From the NCBI GenBank assembly GCA_018368455.1, contig JAGZEG010000005.1, positions 62,001 through 126,000 on the forward strand: 64,000 bases of DNA, in the 5' to 3' direction. Within the stretch, counting starts at the first letter, position 1. Each line of letters begins with the position of its first letter. Source of the DNA: Coriobacteriia bacterium (GTDB lineage: Bacteria > Actinomycetota > Coriobacteriia > Coriobacteriales > UMGS124). Made by a program: the position numbers and the translations under genes. The notes under the pieces were generated by a model. It was not told the origin of the DNA and searched no databases. It worked only from the letters and a program-made list of their open reading frames with translations. Below, one piece after another: positions 50,813-59,913 of the stretch.

Positions 50813-52078
50813 CTAGAAGGTGATTCCGGCGACGCGGGCTGCGTACTCCTCGGGGAGCTTCGAGAACAAGTCGCGCTCGAAAGCTTTGAGCTGACTCAGG
50901 GCTTTGTCCAGGGAGGCGAAAACCTCGCCGTCCGTAAAGCCCTCTTCAAAGGACTTGTTCTGGGAGTAGTTCCAGTGCACCCTCCAAAGCCAGTTAGCCC
51001 CTTTCTTCGCCGACCCCTTCGTGGGGTAAAGGTCATTGATGGCCTCTGCAATTGCCTCCTGGTCCGATGGTAGCCCTTGATGATTGAGGGCCAATTTAAT
51101 GCGCATCTTGGCGTTTCCCCGAGCACTGCCTCTCCCGCGCTCTATTTCGAAGAAGTAATGGTTGGCCGTTGACCAGCCGCTGTTTGCTTCCGGGCCATCG
51201 GGCAACAGCAGGGACATCTCGGGTGTGGTGAAGCGGGTGCAGGTCTTCACACATTTGTCCTCATTCAAGATGAGCTCGCCGGAGCGCTGCTTCTCCCGGG
51301 CCCACCTAACGCAGGCATCTGCAAGCTCGGAGATCGCGTCGGGCAGGTTCTCGTAGATCAGGTCAAGTGCCCGTCGGTGCCTCGCGTATATGTCCCTGCA
51401 GACCCTCGCAAGCTCCTCGTCCTCCAAGACATCCCTCCTTATCGTGTCGACGTAGTCGTCGATGAGCATGCGCGGTCCCTCGGCAAGCTCGGCCCCGTCG
51501 GTTGCCGATCCGATGATTCTCAGCACGTCCTCGTAGCTCATCGGGAACCACGTGTCGGGGTCTGAAGCTTCGGCACCCTCCGGGGAGAGATAGACGAAGC
51601 GTCGGCGGAAGCCTGGGTAGGCGTGCTCGATTGTCTTTCGATACCTATCAAGCTGGTTGTCGTGCTCCCCGGTGCCGATCTTGTTTTCGATGCACAGGAC
51701 GTATTTTTGGGTTTCTGAGACGGCTAGGATGTCGATGCTCTGCCATTCGCGCAGTACCGCGAAGTCGCGACAGTCCATGAGCAGGTCATCGAAGGCCTCC
51801 GCGTCGGGCAGGGACTCTGCCACGTGGCGCACGAAGCCCTGCATGACCCGGTCACCCAGGCCGTGGTTCCCTTCGGGGTCCATGAGCCAGGCAAGGGCAT
51901 TGCTGTGCCTGATCTCCACCCGGGAGATGCCGAGGACGTCGAACGTGTTGAAGCGCCTCGTCCATTTCGAAAGGCGATCGAGGCAGCCGATGTCCAGCAG
52001 GAAACGCCGGATACACTCCTCGTCCGTTCCCTGGGGATCGAGAGAAGCTGGGGCAGATTGATTGCCGCTTTCTAGCAT
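50813..52078 (-). CDS. PD-(D/E)XK nuclease superfamily protein (PDDEXK_4-like)
   Basis: A 421-residue protein. The nuclease core is SNALAWLMDPEGNHGLGD, then REWQSIDILAVSETQKYVLC and IENKIGTGEHDNQLDRY, which supply the D, E and K of the active site and match the PDDEXK_4 (DUF4268-like) group found in defence islands. The C-terminal 200 residues are helical with a WSTANHYFFEIERGRGSARG segment. It follows the family C gene by 18 bases and may be its effector. Confidence 0.8.
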   Translation of the reverse strand: MLESGNQSAPASLDPQGTDEECIRRFLLDIGCLDRLSKWTRRFNTFDVLGISRVEIRHSNALAWLMDPEGNHGLGDRVMQGFVRHVAESLPDAEAFDDLLMDCRDFAVLREWQSIDILAVSETQKYVLCIENKIGTGEHDNQLDRYRKTIEHAYPGFRRRFVYLSPEGAEASDPDTWFPMSYEDVLRIIGSATDGAELAEGPRMLIDDYVDTIRRDVLEDEELARVCRDIYARHRRALDLIYENLPDAISELADACVRWAREKQRSGELILNEDKCVKTCTRFTTPEMSLLLPDGPEANSGWSTANHYFFEIERGRGSARGNAKMRIKLALNHQGLPSDQEAIAEAINDLYPTKGSAKKGANWLWRVHWNYSQNKSFEEGFTDGEVFASLDKALSQLKAFERDLFSKLPEEYAARVAGITF

Positions 52079-52096
52079 AAGCCGCAGCCCTCTCTT

Positions 52097-53023
52097 CTAG
52101 GATTTATCCTTCGTCTGCTCCCCAAGAAGACGGTCGTACTCGTTGACGAGGTCGTGCAGGAACGCAGCTCCTGCCTCGGGATCGCTCGTGACGAAGGAAT
52201 CGAACGGATAGGCGGTTTTGTCGCCATTATAATAAGTCGAGAGGAGCGCTCTGGGCTCCGAGTCGTCGGCCTCGGGGCTGCCCGGGGCTGCAGGTGCAAC
52301 GCCTGGATGAGAGGGGAGCACGGCGCTGGTGGCCCGGATGCCGAGGTCTCGCGCGATGTCTGGTGGCGTTGGCTGGACCTGATCACTGAGCCCGAATTTT
52401 AACTCGTCAAATGCATTCAGCTGCCAGACGTTTCCCTCTCTGACTGTTATGGCTGCCGGATAGTACGAGTTGTGACGGCCCTTCAGGGCCCCGATGTCGA
52501 AAGGCGCCGGTCCTAACTTCTTCCCTATGGGCCGGGGATCGCCAGGGAAGAAACGGCGCAAGGCCTCGTGGGCGCGCTCCAACTGCGGGGCGTACCGGGC
52601 GATGGCCTCCATGACCTGTTCGCCCATCAGAGTATTTCCCGGGGTCCAGCCAAGGGAGCCATCTGCGTAGCGAAGCACGGGGGTCGGAAGATAGAGATAA
52701 CTCTGGAGAGAATAGCTGTCCAAATCATCAAGATCATCGAGGGTGGCCTGATCGATCAAATCCGAAGCCTCGAATCTCATCTCGATGCAGCAGTCTGTTC
52801 CTTTGATTGGGGCCTGCAGGAGGAGATCCCCGTGGAGTCCGGTATCTCCTTTTCCCACGTCGAGATCACACTGCGAGACGTGCCAACCATCGTATTCGCT
52901 TTCTCCGAGGCGCGTCTCCAGTTCATCGACCTGTTGCCAGAGCTCTTCAATGTAGGAATTTACCTCATCGAGGGACTGCCGGATGGTGCTGAGCGCGCTC
53001 ATTAGCGTCGACATGTATTGCAT
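52097..53023 (-). CDS. Unknown family C protein 2 (coiled-coil start)
   Basis: A 308-residue protein with an N-terminal coiled coil (IRQSLDEVNSYIEELWQQVD), then EYDGWHVSQCDL and a C-terminal VTSDPEAGAAFLHDLVNEYD, matching the protein at 39161 in layout. The first 150 residues are rich in aspartate. GGAGGGGG lies six bases before ATG 53023. It leads the group with the PD-(D/E)XK nuclease and McrBC. I do not recognise the body domain. Confidence 0.68.
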   Translation of the reverse strand: MQYMSTLMSALSTIRQSLDEVNSYIEELWQQVDELETRLGESEYDGWHVSQCDLDVGKGDTGLHGDLLLQAPIKGTDCCIEMRFEASDLIDQATLDDLDDLDSYSLQSYLYLPTPVLRYADGSLGWTPGNTLMGEQVMEAIARYAPQLERAHEALRRFFPGDPRPIGKKLGPAPFDIGALKGRHNSYYPAAITVREGNVWQLNAFDELKFGLSDQVQPTPPDIARDLGIRATSAVLPSHPGVAPAAPGSPEADDSEPRALLSTYYNGDKTAYPFDSFVTSDPEAGAAFLHDLVNEYDRLLGEQTKDKS

Positions 53024-53092
53024 GGATACCCCCTCCTTCTCTGGTGTGATTATCCTCGCTCGTCGGCAGCGGGTGGATGGCTTTCGTATCAA

Positions 53093-53344
53093 GAAATACG
53101 TCTTTGATGACGGCGGCGCCTCTCCGACCGTAGCCTCGTGACGAGGCCTTCTGATATGGTGCGGGGCCGCCTACCCACAGCCCCGCGAGTTGGCTGACGG
53201 CACCTGGTCGACGCGACCGTGGCCCCAGGAGAGCACTCGCGACGCTCGTGATCCGCGGCATCCAAACTCGCTCGATAATCGAGTCCAAAATGCCTCGAAA
53301 ATCGAGTGTGAATTACCTCGAAAATCTAGTATGAGCAGATAGTT
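53093..53344. promoter_or_regulatory. Intergenic region with three dyads at 23-bp period
   Basis: CTCGATAATCGAG (53271-53283), CTCGAAAATCGAG (53294-53306) and CTCGAAAATCTAG (53317-53329) start exactly 23 bp apart; the first two are perfect dyads around a central A or AAA, the third has one mismatch. This is the look of a cooperative repressor operator array. No promoter is clear. Confidence 0.55.
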
Positions 53345-53605
53345 GATGCTGACGGGCTTGAAGTCGACGCCATTATCGAGCTGAGGGATGGGCGTTGGGC
53401 GGGCATCGAGATCAAGCTGGGGGAGGAGAAAGTGCCGGATGGCATCGCAAATCTCAACCGGCTACGCAAGAAGGTCGCCGCGAACCCGGCGGCGCGCAAT
53501 CCCCGCCCTGAGTTCATGGCCGTGGTGACGGCGACCTCCCCCTTCTGTCGCTATGATGCCGAGAATGACGTGTATGTGTTTCCGATTACCGCCCTGAGGG
53601 CATAG
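53345..53605 (+). pseudogene. C-terminal relic of a DUF4143 ATPase
   Basis: An 87-codon open stretch without a start reads DADGLEVDAIIELRDGRWAG, then IEIKLGEEKVPDGIANLNRL and ends FPITALRA at 53603-53605. This is the C-terminal DUF4143 domain of AAA_14-type ATPases (family pattern: EVDF, EIK). The AAA+ part is missing entirely, so a deletion removed it. The TAG just before 53345 closes the frame on the left. Confidence 0.7.
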
Positions 53606-53614
53606 GGGAATCCG

Positions 53615-55057
53615 CTATGCCCTCAGCGAGTCTCTAATCCCTTCCAGGAGCTCCCCGATCGTTCCCCTTTGGTTACCTGGGCCACCTTTGGGTGCTGTCC
53701 CCGGCAGTATGGAGCTCTCGCTGTGGAGGGACAGGTCGAGCATGAAGACTCTAACGCGGAGCCCTCTGCCATCCGCCCCATCGCTGACGAACTTCTTCTG
53801 CCAGCCCGCCATAAGCCCTTGCGACTTTGGATATACCAGCACGACGTCGCTGACCTTGTAGCGCTTGCCATAGGCGTACATCTGATAGAGGTCGTTTCGC
53901 GACGGTTGCGGGTTGCTACCGTCTAGCCGCTTCCACTTGGTGTCAAGGACGACAGCAGGCTTCGGCTGGCCTCCCGCCTCTCGCTTCAGTATGACGATGT
54001 CAGGCGTCATCCTGATCCCGGCCCCGTCGCCTTCTTTTTTGTCGAAGAGATCCCGGACGGGCCCCTGTGTGCGGATCTCGATTGCCGACCCGTCGAGCGC
54101 CCCATTTTGCAAGGCCCGCCTCATGAGGTAGGGCACGTAGTCCTCGAAGACGCGCTCCATCGGGAAGAGTAGGGCTTCGCTGACTGTGGGGCCACTGAAA
54201 GCGGTGAATGAGCTACCCTCCAGGAAGATGCGCGCCCACTCAAGGGCCTGAGCGTAGTCGTCGAGGTTGCGATCTCGAACGCAGAGTGACGCCGCCTTGC
54301 GCCAGTCGGGCGTATCGTCCACGCCATCGAACATCGCCAGGAGCCTGCGGATACGCGTGCGGTTCTCGGAGCTCGTGCTCCTGTTGAGCAGCCGTGCGAG
54401 CGCCGCCTTGATGACGCGGTTCTCCGGGCGGTTGAGCCCAAACACGGCGTGGCGCACGAAACACCGCGACCGGTCGATGGGATTGGCCCGCAGGTCTTGC
54501 GCCACGAGGAGCCGACCGCGCAGAAAGCGCTCGTTAGAATCGCGCGGGGTGTACCCGGAGCGCAGGCCGCGCTGGGCGAGTCGTTCGACCTCCTCGACGA
54601 ACATGCGGATGAACAGCTCGTAGAGCGGCATGCGATGGGAGAACAGCGACGAGCGCCCCAAGTGCTTGAACGAGGTGCCGCGCAGAGCTGCGAGCATGCG
54701 GATGAAGGCCTCTTTCGTTTGCTCGAGGCCGTCGCTTGAAGGGCGCTCGTTGCTGGCGGTTTCCAGGTCGAGCCCCGCTATCTTTGGCAGAATCTCGACG
54801 GTGAATCCGTTCTTTGTGGTGAGGACGCCCACGTAATTGCGCGCTTGGATCGAGCGCTGGCGTTCTGCCATGCCCAGGCGCATGATCTCGATGGGGTCCT
54901 CCGAGTCGACGTCTCGCTCTGCCGCTCGAAGGATGAAGTCATAGAGCTGGTTGAAGGCGTCTTCTTCCATGGACGTGCAGCCAGGACTCGGGCTGTCCTG
55001 GCTGCCGTCACTTACGAGCTTGTCGAACTCGCGGATTTGAATGAGGTTGCGAGGCAT
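53615..55057 (-). CDS. mcrC: McrC-type nuclease subunit, system 2
   Basis: A 480-residue McrC homolog: EDAFNQLYDFILRAAERDVD, YVGVLTTKNGFTVEILPKIA, the FIRMFVEEVERLAQRGLRSG region, and the nuclease with D in MTPDIVILKRE and D-x-K in VVLDTKWKRLDG. It is only distantly like the first mcrC. The ATG at 55057 lies one base after the stop of the McrB gene, so the two are an operon. Confidence 0.88.
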   Translation of the reverse strand: MPRNLIQIREFDKLVSDGSQDSPSPGCTSMEEDAFNQLYDFILRAAERDVDSEDPIEIMRLGMAERQRSIQARNYVGVLTTKNGFTVEILPKIAGLDLETASNERPSSDGLEQTKEAFIRMLAALRGTSFKHLGRSSLFSHRMPLYELFIRMFVEEVERLAQRGLRSGYTPRDSNERFLRGRLLVAQDLRANPIDRSRCFVRHAVFGLNRPENRVIKAALARLLNRSTSSENRTRIRRLLAMFDGVDDTPDWRKAASLCVRDRNLDDYAQALEWARIFLEGSSFTAFSGPTVSEALLFPMERVFEDYVPYLMRRALQNGALDGSAIEIRTQGPVRDLFDKKEGDGAGIRMTPDIVILKREAGGQPKPAVVLDTKWKRLDGSNPQPSRNDLYQMYAYGKRYKVSDVVLVYPKSQGLMAGWQKKFVSDGADGRGLRVRVFMLDLSLHSESSILPGTAPKGGPGNQRGTIGELLEGIRDSLRA

Positions 55058-55058
55058 G

Positions 55059-57323
55059 TTATGCGTCCGCATCCTCGTCGCTGGCTTGGTTGCTCTCGTC
55101 GGCGGCTGCCTCGGGCTGGCGAGACCTATAGGGACCGAAGCTCTCGTAGATGCGCCGGAAGTCGCTTGCGGACCACGCATTGCCGTCCGTCCTGTCGATG
55201 ACCTCGAAGCGCGCTCCGACGGTATCTGCCATGTTGTCGAGAATTCCGAGGTCGATCCCGAGGGACTCGCTCTCGTCATCTCCGATCTTGTGCACGAACT
55301 TCCCGTCCCTGTCGTTGAGTACGGCGCGGATGAGGTCGTAGTCCTCAAAGAAATAGTCCTGCAGCAGCGGGATGATCTTGCCTGCGAACGCCTGCCTGAT
55401 GTCGCCGAGCGAGGCGACCTTCCAGAATAGGGAGTGGCCGAGCACGTGGTCGCGGTCGAGCAGCGCCTCGATGCGCGCATTCATTGCCTGGAGCATCCAG
55501 GGGACATCGACGCCATCGACAATGCCTTCGTTTCCGAGATGGTTGCGCAGGGCGTCATAGTCTGGGCCGACCTCCTCGAACGAGAAGCGCCGCCTGAACG
55601 CCGCGTCGAGCTTGGTGAGCGAACGGTCGGCCGTGTTCATCGTCGCGATGATGTGGACGTTGCCCGGGATGCCCCACCTCTGCTTGGAGTAGGGGAGCAG
55701 GACCGTGCGCTCGTCTTCGCCACCGAGCCGCTTGTCTTCTTCGAGCAGCGTAATAAGCTCGCCAAAGATGGCCGCCACATTTCCGCGATTCAGCTCGTCG
55801 ATGATGAACACGTAGGCGTCGCTGGGGTGGTTGGCGGCTTTTTCACAGAAGGATTTGAAGACGCCGTCTTCTACTGCGTACGCGAGTGAATGGCTGTCGT
55901 CCGGGCTGGTACGTTCCCCGTCCGTAAGAACGGGGCGAATGCCTTCGACGAAGTCCTCATACGAGAACGATTGGTGGAACGACACAAAGCCGATGCGGCC
56001 TTCATCTTCGAGAGCTTTGTAGCGATCGGAAATCTCATCCCAGTCATCGGGCACGTCGCTGCCGATGATGCCGACGGCACGCCGTTTCGTTTGATACGTC
56101 TTTCCCGTCCCCGGCGCACCGAAAAGGACGGTGTTCAATGCAACGCTCGCATTGTTCTGGCGCATAGGCCGATCGATGACACTTGACTCTGGAGCGAGCC
56201 CTCCTCCTAGCTCATTCTGGATATGGAAAAACTGCTGCTCACTAATCTCGTCAAGAGTTATCCCTCGTCGGCCGAGATTGCCCATCGTTGAAACCTGAGA
56301 GTCATCCTTCAAGGTATTGAAAGGTACGGGATTGTTGAAATTTGCCAATCGCCTAAAATATAACGCGGATCCATCATACGGTTTGGTGGCTTGTAATACG
56401 GAACAGGCTGCCTTAATAGGCGTTGCCATATATGCAATAAAATAGTCACCTGTATTTATATGCTTAAAACAATCTATTTTTTTCAGGCTTTTTCCATTTT
56501 GTCTTTTGGTGTGAAAAATCATTTCCTCGTCAGTGGGGGACTGGCGGGGATCCCATTCTCTCGGGGAGAGGTTCAGGAACATATAACGAGGTGCGGAAGA
56601 TACGTTGTTGCCGTCTTGCCTGGCGGCAGCATAAGCCCGCTCCGAGAGGTGGGGGATGTCGTCCTCAGCTAGTTTGTTTGACAAAAGAGCTTCTTGAATG
56701 CGATCTAGAGCATCAAGATACCGAGCGCCGCTGGATGAACTCCACTCGATATCAGGTATCAATGTTCTGAGCGGGCCGTACTCTTTGAGATTTCTATCAA
56801 GAGGAGGAAAAAAGTCGGGGCAAATATAGAACAAGCATTGCGGGAGATTGCTGTCCGCTACGCCCTTTATTTCAAGTGCGCGATCGTAATCTTTGTAAAA
56901 AGAATTCTTTTCTGAATCACCCTGGTTTTTACTCAGTCTCCGGGCAGACTTGAAAAGTTGCCAGAGGGCAGGGACGCTTTCCTCCTGGGAATCTGCATCT
57001 GCGAAGAGCCACCACGCATTGGCTGTGGGGAATCCGGGATAGGCGGATGGAATGTCTCCAGAAAGATTAAGTCTTGATTTTAGCTCTAGTAGTATACTTC
57101 TTCTTGTTCTATCATTATACCTAAATATCTGAATATAAAAAGAGAACGGATCCATGAGCGAAGGAAATAAACCGTTGTTTGTTTTTGGCCTCGCAGAGTC
57201 GGGGACAATGTTCGTCTTTATCTGTTCAAGTAATTCGATTAGCTTATCACTGCAGAATTCAAATTGAGTTAGTGATTCATTAATACTGCTAATTATATGG
57301 TAATTATGGTAATCAGGGCTCAT
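55059..57323 (-). CDS. mcrB: McrB-type AAA+ GTPase with EVE-like N-terminal domain, system 2
   Basis: A 754-residue protein. Residues about 265-375 look like an EVE-type domain (YMFLNLSPREWDPRQS, DCFKHINTGDYFIAYMATP), the fold that reads modified bases in other McrB fusions. The motor follows: Walker A FGAPGTGKTYQTKR, SFSYEDFVEGIRPV, Walker B VFIIDELNRGN, and the classic MNTADRS motif. The first 250 residues are helical and more AT-rich in codons than the neighbours, and of no known family. The ATG at 57323 is preferred; the upstream frame is not protein-like. It probably restricts DNA with modified cytosines. Confidence 0.88.
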   Translation of the reverse strand: MSPDYHNYHIISSINESLTQFEFCSDKLIELLEQIKTNIVPDSARPKTNNGLFPSLMDPFSFYIQIFRYNDRTRRSILLELKSRLNLSGDIPSAYPGFPTANAWWLFADADSQEESVPALWQLFKSARRLSKNQGDSEKNSFYKDYDRALEIKGVADSNLPQCLFYICPDFFPPLDRNLKEYGPLRTLIPDIEWSSSSGARYLDALDRIQEALLSNKLAEDDIPHLSERAYAAARQDGNNVSSAPRYMFLNLSPREWDPRQSPTDEEMIFHTKRQNGKSLKKIDCFKHINTGDYFIAYMATPIKAACSVLQATKPYDGSALYFRRLANFNNPVPFNTLKDDSQVSTMGNLGRRGITLDEISEQQFFHIQNELGGGLAPESSVIDRPMRQNNASVALNTVLFGAPGTGKTYQTKRRAVGIIGSDVPDDWDEISDRYKALEDEGRIGFVSFHQSFSYEDFVEGIRPVLTDGERTSPDDSHSLAYAVEDGVFKSFCEKAANHPSDAYVFIIDELNRGNVAAIFGELITLLEEDKRLGGEDERTVLLPYSKQRWGIPGNVHIIATMNTADRSLTKLDAAFRRRFSFEEVGPDYDALRNHLGNEGIVDGVDVPWMLQAMNARIEALLDRDHVLGHSLFWKVASLGDIRQAFAGKIIPLLQDYFFEDYDLIRAVLNDRDGKFVHKIGDDESESLGIDLGILDNMADTVGARFEVIDRTDGNAWSASDFRRIYESFGPYRSRQPEAAADESNQASDEDADA

Positions 57324-57357
57324 TTGATGCCACCCTCCCGGGCTATTAAAAATACTC

Positions 57358-57642
57358 CTACAGCCTATGCTGGTACGGATTGCCGGTAACCCAACCGGTG
57401 TCGTAGTTGTCGGTTGTAAAGCAAACTTTGAGATCAGCGTCGTACTGGCTGTCGACCCAGCACACGGTGGATGTGGGGCTGTCGTACTGGCTGTCGACGT
57501 AGTACCAGCGTTCGTCCCCGTTTGCGTCGCACTGATCATTGGTGACGAACGCTTTGAGGTCGGCCTGATACCGGTCGTCCGTAACAAACACCTTAATGGC
57601 GTTGCTGTCGTACTGATTGTCCGTGACCCAGATGCGTGCCAT
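57358..57642 (-). CDS. DUF6150-like short repeat protein
   Basis: A 94-residue protein built of about six repeats of the type WVTDNQYDSNAIKV, FVTDDRYQADLKA, YVDSQYDSPTSTV, WVDSQYDADLKV. Each has a hydrophobic-V-D/T-D-x-Q-Y-D core, as in DUF6150 proteins, whose role is unknown. GAGGAGG lies seven bases before the ATG. It precedes the second mcrB on the same strand with 34 bases between, so it may be part of that operon. Confidence 0.75.
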   Translation of the reverse strand: MARIWVTDNQYDSNAIKVFVTDDRYQADLKAFVTNDQCDANGDERWYYVDSQYDSPTSTVCWVDSQYDADLKVCFTTDNYDTGWVTGNPYQHRL

Positions 57643-57977
57643 TCTCAGCCTCCTCTGTGGGCCAATACCTTAGAAAAGCGAAGCAAGAACTGAGTTTGAG
57701 TTTAGCCGTATGCAAGGAAGGCCAAATAGTCGGGGGGGGGGTTAATTATTACATTAATATCGTTGTTCACGCATGAGTGTTGACCAGGCGAGTGCTCTTC
57801 CTTCCTGGGAGTAATTTGAGGCAGGCTTGCATCGAGGACCACCCCTTCCGTATCGCATCAATTTTTACGTTGACCCTTCACATCGTCTCCAAATGCGTCA
57901 TGATAGGGGCACGATGTTTCGCGAGGCTCTTCCCGGGCTCTGGGCAGACGTCTCGCCTGGCAGAAAGGGAGCGTGCC
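57643..57977. other. Intergenic region with a ten-G run
   Basis: No gene is supported between the DUF6150-like gene and the small gene at 57978. A run of ten G lies at 57732-57741, next to an AT-rich TTAATTATTACATTAATAT stretch that could hold promoter elements for either side. Confidence 0.5.
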
Positions 57978-58286
57978 ATGGGAAAGAAGGCTCAAGATCC
58001 GATCGTGCTCGAGGGCGAGGCTCTGGCTGGCCACCTGCGTGCAGACCACGCGGTGTACATGGATTATGCGGGCGCCTCGTACTACCTCACCGACGTCAAC
58101 GATCACTTCTGGCGCGTCCAGGACACGGCCGAGCTCAACGACAAGGGCCACTTCGTTGACGCGTCCGAGCCCGTCGCCACGCTGGCGGAGTTCCTCGACA
58201 TGCCGTTGCCGGTCCTCGGCGACAAGTCCATCGCCGATGTCCAGGCCGACGCGACGTTCTACGCTTCCGAGAAGCCCGAAGCGTAG
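57978..58286 (+). CDS. Small conserved-looking hypothetical protein
   Basis: A 102-residue acidic soluble protein beginning MGKKAQDPIVLEGEALAGHL, with ADHAVYMDYAGASYYLTDVN and FVDASEPVATLAEFLDMPLP. No domain recognised. AAAGGGAG precedes ATG 57978. A strong terminator follows at 58316. It lies just outside the island on the core side. Confidence 0.7.
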   Translation: MGKKAQDPIVLEGEALAGHLRADHAVYMDYAGASYYLTDVNDHFWRVQDTAELNDKGHFVDASEPVATLAEFLDMPLPVLGDKSIADVQADATFYASEKPEA

Positions 58287-58315
58287 CCTGTCCTGACTGC
58301 TGCTCTGTTCTTTGG

Positions 58316-58355
58316 CGCGCGGTGCCGCCCAAACGGGTGGCGCCGCGCGTTTTTT
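58316..58355 (+). terminator. Intrinsic terminator
   Basis: A 15-bp GC-rich stem with G-T pairs (58316-58330 and 58335-58349), an AAAC loop and a six-T tail. It ends the preceding small gene. Confidence 0.9.
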
Positions 58356-58396
58356 GTGCGCCTGCCACTCGTAGTCTGGCATCCCGTGGGGTCTGT

Positions 58397-58537
58397 GGCC
58401 AAAAGTGGCATGCTTTGCGAGTCGCTATCTCGATACACGGCGCCTGATCCGAAGCGGGGTGCTCGTTCGGGCAGGTGGGAGCTGCTCGGACCGCGACCAC
58501 GCAGGCTGCGGACTCGCAAAGCGGCATAGTTTTGGCC
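58397..58537. repeat. Dispersed intergenic inverted-repeat element, copy 2
   Basis: Left arm 58397-58421 is GGCCAAAA, eight variable bases, CTTTGCGAG; right arm 58513-58537 is CTCGCAAAG, variable bases, TTTTGGCC. The arms match those of the copy at 263-436. It lies between genes in the 546-bp gap before rplM. Confidence 0.65.
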
Positions 58538-58723
58538 ATCGGGCGGTCTTTGGGCTGGGCTATATTTCCTCGTGGCGCACTATCATCCATCCAACTGCAT
58601 ATTCAGCTCAAAAGAAGCAAAACTACGCATCCAAGCCAAATCCGGCGCCAGTCCCAGAGCGCTACCCACCCCCGCGTCCCGTATGGAGGTCTTTCACTTC
58701 CTGCCGACTCGAGAGATTTCTCG

Positions 58724-58753
58724 TTGACAGCCCTCCGGGTACGCCCCTACAAT
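58724..58753 (+). promoter_or_regulatory. Sigma-70 promoter of the rplM-rpsI operon
   Basis: TTGACA (58724-58729), 18-base spacer, TACAAT (58748-58753), about 80 bp before the rplM start. It leaves a leader of about 75 nt that could hold regulation. Confidence 0.8.
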
Positions 58754-58832
58754 CCAAAGGTTCACTTTCGCAGAGCCCCGTGAAACCTCTGTATTGGTGA
58801 CAACTGTTCGTATTGAGTTGGAGGAGTTTTAC

Positions 58833-59270
58833 GTGAAGACCACGTACTACGCTAAGCCCGGCGAGGTTAAGCGCGAGTGGGTGCTCATCGACGCCGAGGG
58901 CAAGGTCCTTGGTCGTCTGGCTGCCCAGATCGCCTCGATCCTGCGCGGCAAGAACAAGCCTCAGTTCACGCCCCACATCGACACCGGCGACTTCGTGATC
59001 GTTGTCAACGCTGACAAGATCCGCGTCACTGGCAACAAGGCGGAGGACAAGGCCTGGTACTCCTACAGCGGTTACCCGGGCGGCCTCAAGAAGGAGACCT
59101 ACCGGCAGGCCATGGAGAAGCACCCCGAGCGCATCCTCGAGCGCGCCGTCAAGGGCATGCTCCCCAAGACGACGCTCGGCCGTGCCCAGTTCACCAAGCT
59201 CAAGGTGTACGCCGGCCCGGACCATCCCCACATGGCCCAGAATCCCCGCAAGATCGACCTGGAGGCGTAA
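58833..59270 (+). CDS. rplM: 50S ribosomal protein L13
   Basis: A 145-residue L13, with VLIDAEGKVLGRLAAQIAS, the YYRHSGYPGG-like YSYSGYPGGLKKET and the conserved ERAVKGMLPKTTLGR. It is an early assembly protein of the large subunit. The GTG at 58833 has GGAGGA seven bases upstream and gives the usual length. It is followed by rpsI after three bases. Confidence 0.97.
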   Translation: MKTTYYAKPGEVKREWVLIDAEGKVLGRLAAQIASILRGKNKPQFTPHIDTGDFVIVVNADKIRVTGNKAEDKAWYSYSGYPGGLKKETYRQAMEKHPERILERAVKGMLPKTTLGRAQFTKLKVYAGPDHPHMAQNPRKIDLEA

Positions 59271-59273
59271 CCC

Positions 59274-59672
<399 letters not shown>

Positions 59673-59700
59673 GGCTTTCTCGCTCTACCTTTGTGCTATC

Positions 59701-59737
59701 GACGGGATCTTCGCTCTGTGCGGGGGTCCCGTCTTTT
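59701..59737 (+). terminator. Terminator of rplM-rpsI
   Basis: GACGGGAT (59701-59708) and GTCCCGTC (59726-59733) form an eight-pair stem with one G-T pair, followed by TTTT. Confidence 0.75.
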
Positions 59738-59913
59738 CGTTTCCGGGGTGCCTTCGCCTGGTGGCAGTCGACCCATCGAGGGCCGCCGGGCGAAGACGCC
59801 CGCCCAGTCCGGGGAAGAATGGCGGCACGCCCCCGCGGGGGCGCACAACCGTGATCGCCTGCGCGCGTCCGAACGCCGGTCACAGGACCCTCCCCGCGTC
59901 GAAGGAGGTTGCT

